DNA from: Sorangium cellulosum
GTDB lineage: Bacteria > Myxococcota_A > Polyangia > Polyangiales > Polyangiaceae
Length of the DNA: 64,000 nt
Assembly: GCF_002950945.1 (NCBI RefSeq)
Contig: NZ_CP012673.1
Span: 11,546,501-11,610,500, forward strand
Reading direction: 5' to 3'
In this document: piece by piece, positions 24,792 to 36,427 of the stretch
How the letters are laid out: each line of letters opens with the position of its first letter
Position numbering within the stretch: the stretch's first letter is position 1
Translations under genes and position numbers: made by a program
The notes under the pieces: model-generated
The model's database searches: none
Told to the model about the DNA's origin: nothing
The model's input: the letters and a program-made list of their open reading frames with translations, nothing else

Positions 24792-26594
24792 TCACCGCGG
24801 CAGCGCGCAGCCCTGCCCGCATGCCCGCCGGCCGTCCTTGCACCGCTTCGCGGGTCCCTGCCCCTGGCACTCCACCTCGCAGCTGCCGGCCTCGGTGCAC
24901 GACACCGCGCACGAGCCCGTGCAGGTCACATGGCACTGCCCGACGCGGTTGCACCTCACGACGCTCGCCTCGCCCACGACGGGGCCGCACGAGGCCACGT
25001 CCTCGCAGGTATACGAGCACTGCGTGCCGCAGGTCGCCTGGCACGTGTCCGCGTTGCGGCAATCGATGGAGCAGCCGTCCGTGCACCTCGTGTCGCACGC
25101 CTTGGCCCGCGCGCAGGAGGCCTCGCAGTCGCCGGCGCAGCGGGTCTCGCACACCTCGCGGCGCGAGCAGCTCGGCTTGCAGCCGGGCGCGTCGCCGCAC
25201 GTGAGCGCGCAGCGCTCCCCGGGTTTTCCCTCGACGCCGCCCGGGCAGACGCACGCCTCGCCCGGCTGGCACGTCCCGGCGGCGGCCCCGGCGAGCGCGG
25301 AGCTCGAGGCCTGGGGAATGTCCGCGAGGGACACCGCGGCGCCCGCGTCGCCGGCGTCGCCGGAAGGCCAGAGCAGCAGCACCGCCCCGATCCCGACGCA
25401 GAACAAAATTACCGCCACGCTGGCGACGGCCACGAGCCGCGACGACCCCGGCGCACGTGATGCAGCGGCCGCCGGCGCCGGCTGCCCCGGCCAGGGTGCG
25501 GCCGCCGGCGCCGCCGCCGCCGCCGTCATCGCCGGCGCCCCCGCCCCCGCGAACGCCGCCCCCGGCGCGCCCGCACCCGCAAACGCCGCCCCCGGCGCCC
25601 CCGGCGCTCCCGCCCCCGCGAACGCCGCCCCCACGGCCCCCGCGGGCGGCCCCTCCGGGATGGCCCGGCCGTGCACGCGCGTGCGCTCTTCCTCCTGCGC
25701 CCTCTCCGCGGTCGCGAACGGAGGCTCCCCGCCTGCGCGCACCGCGCGGACGTCCGCGAGCATCGTCGGCGCGTCCGGATAACGCCGCTCGACCTGGAAG
25801 GTGAGCGCCCGGTCCACGACGCGCACCACCCGCGGATCCACCCCGGGCGCCACGGACGCGAGCGGCGGGGCCGGCGTCGTGCCCATCTTGATGAGCAGCT
25901 CTCCCTCCGTGGCCGCCTCGTGGATACGGCGGTTCGTCAGGATCATGAACATCGTCGCGCCCACCGCATAGAGGTCGGCCCGCCCGTCCACGTCCCTCCC
26001 GAGGATCTGCTCCGGCGCCATGTAGCTCGTCGTGCCCAGCACCGCGCCCGTCCGCGTCTTCAGCCCGGAGCCGCCCTGCTTCATGCGCGCCACCCCGAAA
26101 TCGAGCACCTTGAGCCGGCCCTCGCGGGTCACGAACAGGTTGTCCGGCTTGATGTCGCGGTGGACGATCCCGGCGGCGTGCGCGGCGCCGAGCATCTCCA
26201 GCAGCGTGTCGACGTGGCCGAGGAGCTCGGGCAACGGCACCCCGCCGAGCCGGTAGGCGCGCTCGCGCAGGCTCTCGCCCTCGAGCAGCTCCATCACGAG
26301 GAACGGCTCCCCCTGCTCGGTCACGTCGATGTCGAGCACCTGCACCGCCGCCGGGTGACCGAGCCTCGCGGCGGCGAGCGCCTCCTGCTCGAAGCGGGCG
26401 CGGAGCTCGGGCGACACGGCGCTCTCCGGGTGCAGGATCTTGATGGCCACCCGGTGCCCCACGTGATGCGTGGCCGCATAAACAGCCGCCATCCCCCCGG
26501 CCCCGAGCAGCGCGTCGAGCCGCCATTTCCCGCGGATCATCGTCCCGACGCGGGCCCTCAATCGCCCGGTATCGTCCTCTCCTGTTGCCGACAT
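24792..26594 (-). CDS. Eukaryote-like Ser/Thr protein kinase with Cys-rich extracellular domain
   Basis: A 600-residue membrane kinase. The catalytic domain (about residues 20-285) has GAGGMAAVY, the ATP-contacting Lys in VAIKIL, VHRDIKPDNLF and LDFGVARM, all intact, so it should be active. A long Ala/Gly/Pro linker follows with several GAAFAGAGAPGA-type copies. One membrane helix (LVAVASVAVILFCVGIGAVLL) is near residue 400. The outer ~160 residues carry many evenly spaced cysteines (CETRCAGDCEASC, CDTRCTDGCSIDC, CQATCGTQCSYTC). I do not recognise a sensor family for this part. The start ATG 26594 gives MSATGEDDTGR; the frame upstream is low-complexity. Confidence 0.87.
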   Translation of the reverse strand: MSATGEDDTGRLRARVGTMIRGKWRLDALLGAGGMAAVYAATHHVGHRVAIKILHPESAVSPELRARFEQEALAAARLGHPAAVQVLDIDVTEQGEPFLVMELLEGESLRERAYRLGGVPLPELLGHVDTLLEMLGAAHAAGIVHRDIKPDNLFVTREGRLKVLDFGVARMKQGGSGLKTRTGAVLGTTSYMAPEQILGRDVDGRADLYAVGATMFMILTNRRIHEAATEGELLIKMGTTPAPPLASVAPGVDPRVVRVVDRALTFQVERRYPDAPTMLADVRAVRAGGEPPFATAERAQEEERTRVHGRAIPEGPPAGAVGAAFAGAGAPGAPGAAFAGAGAPGAAFAGAGAPAMTAAAAAPAAAPWPGQPAPAAAASRAPGSSRLVAVASVAVILFCVGIGAVLLLWPSGDAGDAGAAVSLADIPQASSSALAGAAAGTCQPGEACVCPGGVEGKPGERCALTCGDAPGCKPSCSRREVCETRCAGDCEASCARAKACDTRCTDGCSIDCRNADTCQATCGTQCSYTCEDVASCGPVVGEASVVRCNRVGQCHVTCTGSCAVSCTEAGSCEVECQGQGPAKRCKDGRRACGQGCALPR

Positions 26595-26736
26595 CGGCGC
26601 GGAGCCTAGCACGGGCCCCACGGCAGGAGACGCGCCGGGCGACTCACGCCGCCCGGGCGCGCGCCGCCCCACGACTCCGCTCCTCGCCTCCCGGGGCTCG
26701 CGTCGCGACGCCGTGACAGGGGGGCCGCGCGCCCCG

Positions 26737-27324
26737 TCACGCCCCGCGGGCGCGGCCGCGGCCCGCGATCTTCCACGCCTTGTCGACGGCCTGCTCGGCG
26801 CTCGCGACCGCCACGATCTCGTCCGGGCGCCGCTCGTCCACGCGCGCCCCGGCGAGCTGCTGCGCCCAGCCGCCGCTCGTCGCGAGCGCGAGCAGCGGCT
26901 TGCCGAGCTGCCACGCAATGGCGATCTCGCTCAGCGTCCCGGCGCCGCCGTCGACGATCACCACCACATCCGCCGCCGCGACGACGAGGATGTTGCGCCC
27001 GATCTGCATCCCGGTCGGGACGACGATATCCACGTAGGGGTTGGCCGCCGACGCCTCGTACCCGGGCAAGATCCCGAGGATGTCGCCGTCGCGCCACGTC
27101 CTCGCCTCGCGCCCGCCGCGCGAGACCGCGGTCATGACGCCCCCGAGCCCGCCGGTGACGAGCCGGAACCCCACCTCCACGGCGCGCCGCCCGAGCTCGA
27201 CACACGCCGCCTCCGTCGCGTCGTCCAGCGCGAGGCCGTTGCCGATCACCGCCAGCACGGGGCGACGCGGAACGTAAGGAGCGATGTCCCGCCTCGTGTC
27301 CTCGTCTTCCCGATCGTCGTTCAT
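26737..27324 (-). CDS. SLOG/LOG-family (TIGR00725-like) nucleotide-binding protein
   Basis: A 195-residue Rossmann-like protein. VLAVIGNGLALDDATEAACVELGR, LVTGGLGGVMTAVSRG and IVDGGAGTLSEIAIAWQLGK follow the LOG/SLOG pattern; the last corresponds to the PGGxGTxxE motif but with Asp in place of Pro. LOG enzymes cut the N-glycosidic bond of nucleotide monophosphates; other SLOG proteins only sense NAD- or ribose-type ligands. I chose ATG 27324 (MNDDREDEDTRR); the frame continues upstream to 27405 with little family similarity. Confidence 0.8.
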   Translation of the reverse strand: MNDDREDEDTRRDIAPYVPRRPVLAVIGNGLALDDATEAACVELGRRAVEVGFRLVTGGLGGVMTAVSRGGREARTWRDGDILGILPGYEASAANPYVDIVVPTGMQIGRNILVVAAADVVVIVDGGAGTLSEIAIAWQLGKPLLALATSGGWAQQLAGARVDERRPDEIVAVASAEQAVDKAWKIAGRGRARGA

Positions 27325-27431
27325 CTCGGCTCCGTTCCGGGGGAGACAGCCCTCGTCGCTGCGGCGTCCGCCGATCGGCTTTCCCGCGCCGGCGCGGGAC
27401 GTCAAGAGCCTCCCGCGCGCGCCCCGTCGCC

Positions 27432-29081
27432 TCAGGGCGCGAACACGGCGATCCCGAGGTCGTAGTCGCCCGCGCTCGTCAGCTCCCGGTCGCCGAAGTT
27501 GATGGTCCCGTCCACGGCGCCGACGAGGGCGACCTGGTTCGATGGACCGACAGCGATCCCGCCGAGGAGCTGGATCGCTGGATCGCCGAAACGCTTGCTC
27601 CAGAGGTGAGCGCCGAGCGGGTCCAGCTTCCCGAGGAAGACGTCGCGGCTGCCGCTGCTCGACAGCGGATCGCCGCCGAAATCCGCCGTCCCCACCCCTT
27701 CGATGGCGAGGACCGCATGGCCATCCGCGTCGACGGCGACAGCGCTGTGGTTCAGCGCGTCGAAGTCGCCGAAGCGCCGGCTGAAGGCATGGGCCCCCTC
27801 GGTCGAGAGCTTGACGAGGTAGGCGCTTTCGCTCCCCTGAGGCTCGAGCTCCTCCGCGACCGTCGGATCGAAGCGCATCGGCTCACCGAAGGTCCCGGCG
27901 AGAAAGACCCCGACCTGCGGGTGGACGGCGATCGACGTCGCGAGGAGATCCCTCGCGTAGAAGGCCTTGCTCCAGCGGAGCGAGGTGTTGGAGACGACGT
28001 CCACGCTCGCCACGAACATGCCGGATTTGCCCTCCGGAGGCGCGGGGTGCACGGCGCTCCCGAGGGCGAGCGAGCCGCTGAAATAGCCGGTGATGTACGC
28101 GGAGCTGCCGTCGACGGCGAGCGCGTTGATCCACTCGTTCTCCGCGCCGCCGTAGCTCGCCCGCTGGAGGTCCACCCCGTCCCCGTTGAGCAGCACGAGG
28201 AAGATGTCGAACAACCCGGCGCTGGTCAGCGTGATCTTCTCGAAGGGGATGCTCGAGGAGAAGCGCCCCCCCACGACGATCTGCCCGCCGCCGAAGACGG
28301 CGAGCCGCGGGGCCTGGAAGCCTGATCGGCCGCCGAACCCCCTGGCCCAGAGGATCTCGCCGTCCGGATCCAGCTTGATCACGAGGTTCTCCGCGTCCAC
28401 CGCGCCCCGGCCGGTGTCGAGCACGCCGTCGCCCGAGGCGCCGACGACGATGTTGCCCCGAGCGTCGGTCACCACGCCTCCGACCCTGGGGTTGCTGCCG
28501 AGATTGAGCTGCTTCGCCCAGATCGGCTCCCCGGTCGGGCCGAGCTTCGCGAGCAACAGCTCGATGCTCGCGGCGCTGAGCTCGCTCCCGCCGATCGAGA
28601 ACGTGCCGGCGAAGCTCGTGGCCACGATGACGTTGCCGCTCGCGTCCACGGCGACGGCGTCCCCGAGCTGGGGGCCCGCGTCGCCGAAGAGCGCGCTCCA
28701 GAGCGCGTCGCTGCACACCTTGCCGTCGCAGTCCTCGTCCCCCGCGGTCCTGCAGTCCTCGTCCCGCTCGGGCTTCACGTCGCCCACACACGCGCCGTAG
28801 GCCGAGCCGTCGCGGGCGCACGTCTGCACGCCGAGCACGCAGTTGCCAACCCCCTTGTTCTGCTCCGGGCCGGTGTAACACGCGATCGTGCTCTCGGGCT
28901 CGCAGGACGTGGCGCCGCCGCCCCCGCCCGGGCCGCCGCTCGCCGTCGAGCCGCCGCCGTGCCCCTCGGCGTCCTCGAAGTCGAGCTCGTCGCGGCCGAA
29001 GATCCCGTTGCAGCCGCCCGACGCGGCGATCGCAAAGGAGAGGAGCACAGGAGACCAGAACACGCGGCGGCGCAGCGGCAT
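27432..29081 (-). CDS. Surface lipoprotein with MopE-like Cys segment and SBBP-type beta-propeller repeats
   Basis: A 549-residue protein. The signal peptide ends at AIAASGGC (lipobox SGGC). A Gly-rich linker is followed by a MopE-like segment with CYTGPEQNKGVGNCVLGVQTC and DCRTAGDEDCDGKVC. The remaining ~430 residues are repeats of the type AVDASGNVIVATSFAGTFSIGG with KLGPTGEPIWAKQLNLG, the SBBP/beta-propeller pattern of many myxobacterial secreted proteins. It likely sits on the outer surface. Function is unknown. The start ATG is at 29081. Confidence 0.78.
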   Translation of the reverse strand: MPLRRRVFWSPVLLSFAIAASGGCNGIFGRDELDFEDAEGHGGGSTASGGPGGGGGATSCEPESTIACYTGPEQNKGVGNCVLGVQTCARDGSAYGACVGDVKPERDEDCRTAGDEDCDGKVCSDALWSALFGDAGPQLGDAVAVDASGNVIVATSFAGTFSIGGSELSAASIELLLAKLGPTGEPIWAKQLNLGSNPRVGGVVTDARGNIVVGASGDGVLDTGRGAVDAENLVIKLDPDGEILWARGFGGRSGFQAPRLAVFGGGQIVVGGRFSSSIPFEKITLTSAGLFDIFLVLLNGDGVDLQRASYGGAENEWINALAVDGSSAYITGYFSGSLALGSAVHPAPPEGKSGMFVASVDVVSNTSLRWSKAFYARDLLATSIAVHPQVGVFLAGTFGEPMRFDPTVAEELEPQGSESAYLVKLSTEGAHAFSRRFGDFDALNHSAVAVDADGHAVLAIEGVGTADFGGDPLSSSGSRDVFLGKLDPLGAHLWSKRFGDPAIQLLGGIAVGPSNQVALVGAVDGTINFGDRELTSAGDYDLGIAVFAP

Positions 29082-29201
29082 CGTCAACTCCGCAAAGTAG
29101 GTCGTGAGTCCCTCGTCCCGCGCGCGCAGCAAACGCGCAGAGGGGCGCACCGAGCAGACTACCACGCCCCGGAGGCGGCCGGGCGCGGCCGTCAGCCCCC
29201 G

Positions 29202-30830
<1,629 letters not shown>

Positions 30831-30925
30831 AGAAGGAATTCTAACAGGTTGATACCGGAAGATAAAGCGCCTGGCCGGCGGCCCGCGATGGGCGGCGTTT
30901 GCGGGCGGGTTTCGGGCGGTCCTGC

Positions 30926-30940
30926 TGGCACGCGCCGTGC
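30926..30940 (+). promoter_or_regulatory. Sigma-54 (-24/-12) promoter of rtcB-rtcA
   Basis: TGGCACGCGCCGTGC matches the sigma-54 consensus TGGCACG-N4-TTGC with one change (G for the first T). The invariant GG (30927-30928) and GC (30939-30940) have exactly 10 nt between them. It lies 45 nt before the rtcB start and 95 nt from rtcR. RtcR is a sigma-54 activator, so the motif is where one would expect it. RtcR binding sites should lie in 30831-30925, but I cannot mark them. Confidence 0.88.
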
Positions 30941-30984
30941 GAAGCGTCGTTCAGGACGACTCAACCCCTTCGGGAGATGCTGCC

Positions 30985-32211
<1,227 letters not shown>

Positions 32212-32260
32212 GCACCGGCGCGCGGCCGTGGTATCGCTGATCGAGGGAGAGCCGACTGCC

Positions 32261-33280
32261 ATGCTGACCATCGATGGATCCGTGGGAGAGGGCGGGGGCC
32301 AGATCCTCCGCACGACGCTCAGCCTGTCGCTCATCGCGCAGACGCCGGTGCGGATCACGTCGATCCGCAAGGGGCGCGCGCGCCCGGGGCTGATGCGGCA
32401 GCACCTCACCTCGGTCCAGGCCGCCGCGGCGGTCGGCCGCGCCGAGGTGACGGGCGCCGCGATCGGGTCGCAGGAGGTCGTGTTCCGGCCGACCGCGATC
32501 GTGCCCGGCGAGCACACGTTCCGGGTGGGCAGCGCGGGGAGCACGATGCTCGTGCTGCAGACCGTGCTGCCGGCGCTGCTGCGCGCGGCCGCGCCGTCGT
32601 CGCTCACGCTCGAGGGCGGCACCCACAACCCGATGGCGCCGCCGTTCGACTTCCTGGAGCTCGCGTACCTGCCGCTCCTGCGCCGGATGGGGCCGGAGGT
32701 CGCGGCCACGCTCGTGTCGCCGGGCTTCTATCCGGCCGGCGGCGGCCTCGCGCGGGTGGAGATCGCGCCGGCGCCGGCGCTCGCGCCGCTCGAGCTGCTC
32801 GAGCGCGGCGAGATCCGGAGCCGGCGGGTCGTGGCGACGGTCTCGAACCTCCCGCGGCACGTCGCGATGCGCGAGCTCGACGCGGCGGCGGCGGTGCTCG
32901 GCTGGGGGCCGGAGTGCTTCCGGCCGAACGTGCTCACGGGCGGGCACGGCCCGGGCAACGTGGTCACGATCGCCGTGGAGAGCGAGCACGTGACCGAGGT
33001 GTTCACCGGGTTCGGCGAGAAGGGGGTGCTCGCGGAGTCGGTCGCGACGAGGGTGGCGGAGGAGGCGCGCGACTACGTCGCGGCGGGTGTGCCCGTGGGC
33101 GAGTACCTGGCGGATCAGCTGCTCTTGCCGATCGCGCTCGCGGGGCGCGGCGCCATCCGGACGGTGCGGCCGTCGTCGCACACGACGACGCACCTGGACC
33201 TGCTCCGCAACCTGCTCGGGATCCGCGCGTCGGTGGAGCAGGTGTCGGAGCTGGCGTGGCACATCGAGATCGGGCGATGA
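32261..33280 (+). CDS. rtcA: RtcA, RNA 3'-terminal phosphate cyclase
   Basis: A 339-residue protein of the RtcA/cyclase family. MLTIDGSVGEGGGQILRTTL is the conserved N-terminus; RKGRARPGLMRQHLTSVQA and GGTHNPMAPPFDFLEL follow; PSSHTTTHLDLLRNLL holds the nucleophilic His that is adenylated. The enzyme turns 3'-phosphate ends into 2',3'-cyclic phosphates and can also adenylate 5' ends. It begins 50 nt behind rtcB on the same strand, with CGAGGGAGAGCC as ribosome site, completing the rtcBA operon. Confidence 0.95.
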   Translation: MLTIDGSVGEGGGQILRTTLSLSLIAQTPVRITSIRKGRARPGLMRQHLTSVQAAAAVGRAEVTGAAIGSQEVVFRPTAIVPGEHTFRVGSAGSTMLVLQTVLPALLRAAAPSSLTLEGGTHNPMAPPFDFLELAYLPLLRRMGPEVAATLVSPGFYPAGGGLARVEIAPAPALAPLELLERGEIRSRRVVATVSNLPRHVAMRELDAAAAVLGWGPECFRPNVLTGGHGPGNVVTIAVESEHVTEVFTGFGEKGVLAESVATRVAEEARDYVAAGVPVGEYLADQLLLPIALAGRGAIRTVRPSSHTTTHLDLLRNLLGIRASVEQVSELAWHIEIGR

Positions 33281-33487
33281 GCGCGGGGCGGCCCGGGGGG
33301 GCGGCCGATTGACGGCGGCGTCCGGGTTGTGCCACATGACGGCGGGCGCCCGGCGCGCTCGATCGTCGCGGCAGCACAGGGGCCGCGGCGTGGGAGCGCA
33401 CATCCGGACGGAACGGGACGTCAGCAGCACGCAAGCAGCACGTAGGCGACACGCGAGCATCACGCGAGCAGCGCGGAAGGCGGGACC

Positions 33488-34423
33488 ATGGCGAAGCGCG
33501 ATTACCTCAAGATGACCGACATGACCCTGGCCGAGGCGCACCGCGTGCTCAGGCTCGCCGCCCGCCTGAAGGAGGAGCCGAAGGGGCGGCGCACAGGGTT
33601 GCTCGCCGGGCGCGCGGTCGCGGTCGTCCTGGAGAAGGCGAGCACACGCACGCGGGTGTCGTTCGAGGTCGGGATCGCGCAGCTCGGGGCCCAGCCGGTC
33701 GTGCTCAGCACCCAGGGCAGCCAGCTCGCGCGCGGGGAGCCGATCCGGGACACGGCGCGTGTGCTCGAGCGGTACTGCGACCTGATCGCGTTCCGCACGT
33801 CCTCGACCGCGCGCCTGCACGAGATGGCGCAGGCGAACGTGCCGGTCATCAACGCGCTCTCGGACGAGGGCCACCCGGTGCAGGTGCTCAGCGACGTCTT
33901 CACGATCGAGGAGGCGCTCGCGGCGAGCGGGGACAGGAGCGGCATCGCGGGGCGGCGCGTGGCCTTCATCGGCGACTGCGCGAGCAACATGGGGCGCTCG
34001 TGGCTCGAGGCGGCGCAGCTCTTCGACTTCCACCTCGTGCTCGCCGCGCCCGAGGGGTACCTGCCGCCGACGGACGAGATCGAGCGGGCGCGAGCGACGG
34101 GGCACGTGACGATCGCCGGGGATCCGCGGGAGGGGGCGGAGAAGGCGGACGTGGTGAACACGGACGTGTGGGCCAGCATGGGCAACGAGGACGAGGCGGA
34201 CAAGCGGCGGAAGGCGTTCGCGGGGTGGACGGTGAACGCGGGCGTGATGGAGAAGGCGGCGAAACACGCGGTCGTGCTGCACTGCCTGCCGGCGCACCGG
34301 GGGGAGGAGATCGACGAGGAGACGCTGGAGGGGCCGCGATCGCGGGTGTGGGATCAGGCGGAGAACCGGCTGCACGTGCAGAAGGCGCTGATGCTCTGGC
34401 TGCTCGGGGTCGAGCTGGCCTGA
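33488..34423 (+). CDS. argF: Ornithine carbamoyltransferase
   Basis: A 311-residue transcarbamylase. The carbamoyl-phosphate loop KASTRTRVSFEVG (STRTR at residues 52-56), DEGHPVQVLSD, the ornithine loop region VNTDVWASMGNEDEADKR (a typical D-x-W-x-S-M-G) and HCLPAHRGEEI with the catalytic Cys are all present. It makes citrulline in arginine synthesis. No other arg genes are seen in the window. The ~200 nt before it (33281-33487) hold no gene; a short AGCACG-containing direct-repeat-like patch at about 33420-33470 is the only structure. Confidence 0.94.
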   Translation: MAKRDYLKMTDMTLAEAHRVLRLAARLKEEPKGRRTGLLAGRAVAVVLEKASTRTRVSFEVGIAQLGAQPVVLSTQGSQLARGEPIRDTARVLERYCDLIAFRTSSTARLHEMAQANVPVINALSDEGHPVQVLSDVFTIEEALAASGDRSGIAGRRVAFIGDCASNMGRSWLEAAQLFDFHLVLAAPEGYLPPTDEIERARATGHVTIAGDPREGAEKADVVNTDVWASMGNEDEADKRRKAFAGWTVNAGVMEKAAKHAVVLHCLPAHRGEEIDEETLEGPRSRVWDQAENRLHVQKALMLWLLGVELA

Positions 34424-34542
34424 AGGGGCCCGGGGGGGCTGCGCGTGGCTCGGACTGACGGTCGGCCCGGTCCTCCTGCGGCTTGACCCAACGCGGGCCG
34501 GCAAAACGGCGGCGGCAGGGTCCAGCTTCCCGATGCCTGCGC

Positions 34543-35604
34543 TCACATCCGAGCGAGCCGGCCGTCCTCGAGCAGCACCCAGGGAGCTGATGCTGAGTAC
34601 GCCTCGGTCCCGGCTATGGGCAGGCTTGGCGCATCCGTGAGCTGATCGAGGCCGTTGTCTCGGAGCCGCACCCCACGTTCGGTGAGGCGGTATACCTTCG
34701 AGAGAAGCGGGTACTCAGGCGGCTTCGGACCAGGAGCACGCTCCACAGTGGCGCTCACGTCGTGCTTTGCCCATTGGGCGAGACGGTCTCCCAAGAACAG
34801 GTCCCCTGTACAGGAGACGAGATCCCGCAAGTCTAACCCAAGCTCCGATTTGTTGCAGATCACCTTCACTGGAGTTTGCCACTCGTCTACAGACAGGAGG
34901 GCGAAAATCAGGTTGTCGTACCTGCTGAGACGCAGGGCCCCCTCCGTGGTCCTCCGTGGGAAGAAGCAGGAGAGGAGTGCCCACAGAGAAGCAAGTTCTG
35001 GAAAGCCTTCGACGCCAGTGATGCAGGCCTCGACGAACGGCAAGGGGTTCTCATCGGCGTAGCTCTCCCAGAGGCGAATGGCACGTTCGTAGTGCTCCAC
35101 CGGCCACGGGCGCGCCTTGTCGAGGCGATCCAGAAGAACCTCGTCGGGGTGGTGGGCTACCGATCCGGAGCAGTCGAACGGCGGGATCCTCGGTGGCTCG
35201 GGGAACCTTTTCGCTGTGCCGTATACACGCTCGAACTCGACGATGAGGACGTCGTTGCACTGGATCCCCAGGCTTCGCAAATAACCACATACTCTCCAGA
35301 GATTCACCCGATCATCAAGACTCTTCGTCGTCCACAAGACGACGGGCGGCTCCCAGCGGACATCGGAGGAGTAGAGCTGATCCCACTTTTCACCCGCATC
35401 GTCTGTGTCCGAACATTGCTCGCATGAAGAAGACCACACCTCACGCGTCTGAACGTGCGCAGCGGCATCCACTCGGCTCGGCCCGAGAATAAGGTGCTCG
35501 TGCGCACGCACCATGTTGGTTGCACCGAGCTGCACCAGGCGCTCTGCGGCTGGCATGTCGAAGGTGACGTGCGTCGCGCTTAGAAGGATCGAGGGGATCG
35601 TCAT
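34543..35604 (-). CDS. DUF1835-like protein
   Basis: A 353-residue protein encoded in DNA clearly less GC-rich than its neighbours. The N-terminus, ATHVTFDMPAAERLVQLG then HEHLILGPSRVD, recalls the DUF1835 pattern in which a GD-SAA-x-L helix is followed by a D-D-L-S-x-G-P motif. VVLWTTKSLDDRVNLWRVCGYL matches the family's later strand-helix. It ends with a winged-helix-like segment (LSKVYRLTERGVRLRD). The role of the family is unknown. Composition suggests recent transfer. Confidence 0.5.
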   Translation of the reverse strand: MTIPSILLSATHVTFDMPAAERLVQLGATNMVRAHEHLILGPSRVDAAAHVQTREVWSSSCEQCSDTDDAGEKWDQLYSSDVRWEPPVVLWTTKSLDDRVNLWRVCGYLRSLGIQCNDVLIVEFERVYGTAKRFPEPPRIPPFDCSGSVAHHPDEVLLDRLDKARPWPVEHYERAIRLWESYADENPLPFVEACITGVEGFPELASLWALLSCFFPRRTTEGALRLSRYDNLIFALLSVDEWQTPVKVICNKSELGLDLRDLVSCTGDLFLGDRLAQWAKHDVSATVERAPGPKPPEYPLLSKVYRLTERGVRLRDNGLDQLTDAPSLPIAGTEAYSASAPWVLLEDGRLARM

Positions 35605-35607
35605 ATT

Positions 35608-36015
35608 TCAGTGGAATCCGCACCGAAAGCAGATCTCGTACGTGTAGGGCCTATCTAGCTGACAGTCGTCACGGCAAATCTCGCAGTAGGTATAGCCATG
35701 GCTGTTCTTACGTGTACAACGCCCACCAATTTCTTGGCATTTTTCATACATCTCGGTGCAGCTATGGACTGGAGAACATGACCCCGCCATTGCGAGCGGT
35801 GCGCTACCCACTTCTTCGCCTCCGCCCTCGCCATCGTCGCCGCCTCTGAGAAAATCTCCCGCTCCTACGGATTCTGTCGGAATCTCATCATCGGTGCCTC
35901 CCGGCTCCGCTGTCTCGCATCTGTAGGAAGGCAATTCGCACGCCGACAGCAGCACCATCACGAGCCCGCCGCACAGCACGAGCGCGCCCGCCTTCAGCTC
36001 CAAGCCGTACCCCAT
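35608..36015 (-). CDS. Small Cys-rich lipoprotein, unknown function
   Basis: A 135-residue protein. The signal peptide ends in VMVLLSAC (lipobox LSAC). ATG 36013-36015 has GGGGAGGACGAC upstream on the coding strand, a good ribosome site; another ATG at 36030 is less well placed. The mature part has eight or more cysteines (CSPVHSCTEMYEKCQEIGGRC, CEICRDDC, CFRCG) in a pattern I do not recognise. It lies 3 nt from the 5' side of the DUF1835-like gene on the same strand, which follows it, so they may be co-transcribed. Confidence 0.65.
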   Translation of the reverse strand: MGYGLELKAGALVLCGGLVMVLLSACELPSYRCETAEPGGTDDEIPTESVGAGDFLRGGDDGEGGGEEVGSAPLAMAGSCSPVHSCTEMYEKCQEIGGRCTRKNSHGYTYCEICRDDCQLDRPYTYEICFRCGFH

Positions 36016-36261
36016 GTCGTCCTCCCCCATTCCGGGTGAGCGCACCGATCTCCCAGGAGAAGCGCGGCGTCAACAGGTGGGCTGGGCTACATTACGTCCT
36101 AGTGGTCGCTGCACCGCGGCCGAGCGCGGTCGGTCGCATCAGCGGGCCGAGCGCCTGACCAGCCAGCTAGATACGTCCATGGTGGATCGATCGATACTCC
36201 TCCCTCCCTGCTACGGGTAGCCCCCCCGGGCTCGCCACGCCGTGTGACCTCCGTGTGCCCC

Positions 36262-36285
36262 GACGCCAGGGCACGGGGCTCCACG
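36262..36285 (+). repeat. 24-bp direct repeat, left copy (flanks the IS)
   Basis: GACGCCAGGGCACGGGGCTC plus CACG is repeated at 38329-38352 with one mismatch (GC to GT). The two copies lie 143 bp left and 125 bp right of the IS ends. They could be parts of an older repeat split by the IS, or an older insertion scar. Confidence 0.7.
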
Positions 36286-36386
36286 AGAGGACACTCGGGT
36301 ATACGAGAGGAACTGAGCCCTCGATGGCCTCTGACACCGTTACGACGCGTCCGACGCGGCGATCGCCGTACCTCTCGCGCATCAGC

Positions 36387-36426
36387 CGGGCAGATTCGTC
36401 TCCGGGTTCGATTCCCGGCGCCTCCA
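36387..36426 (+). other. 3' end of a tRNA or tmRNA gene (fragment)
   Basis: CCGGGTTCGATTCCCGG (36402-36418) is a perfect T-arm: 5-bp stem, TTCGATT loop. It is followed by CGCCTCC (acceptor 3' strand) and the discriminator A (36426). The U at the position equal to 70 would make the G3-U70 pair of tRNA-Ala and tmRNA. No matching 5' acceptor GGGGGCG or anticodon arm lies in the expected distance, so only the 3' end is present. Such ends are the usual attachment sites of integrative elements. Directly next to it begins the IS. Confidence 0.55.
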
Positions 36427-36427
36427 C

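Noticed and set aside
36070..36426. A full tmRNA gene ending at 36426
   Set aside because: I looked for the 5' acceptor GGGGGCG with a TTCGAC segment and for a tag frame at the right distance and found neither, so only the 3' end is claimed.
36167..36427. An 86-codon minus-strand frame starting MEAPGIEPG
   Set aside because: That start is the well-known false translation of a tRNA 3' end read backwards. It supports the tRNA/tmRNA fragment, not a protein.
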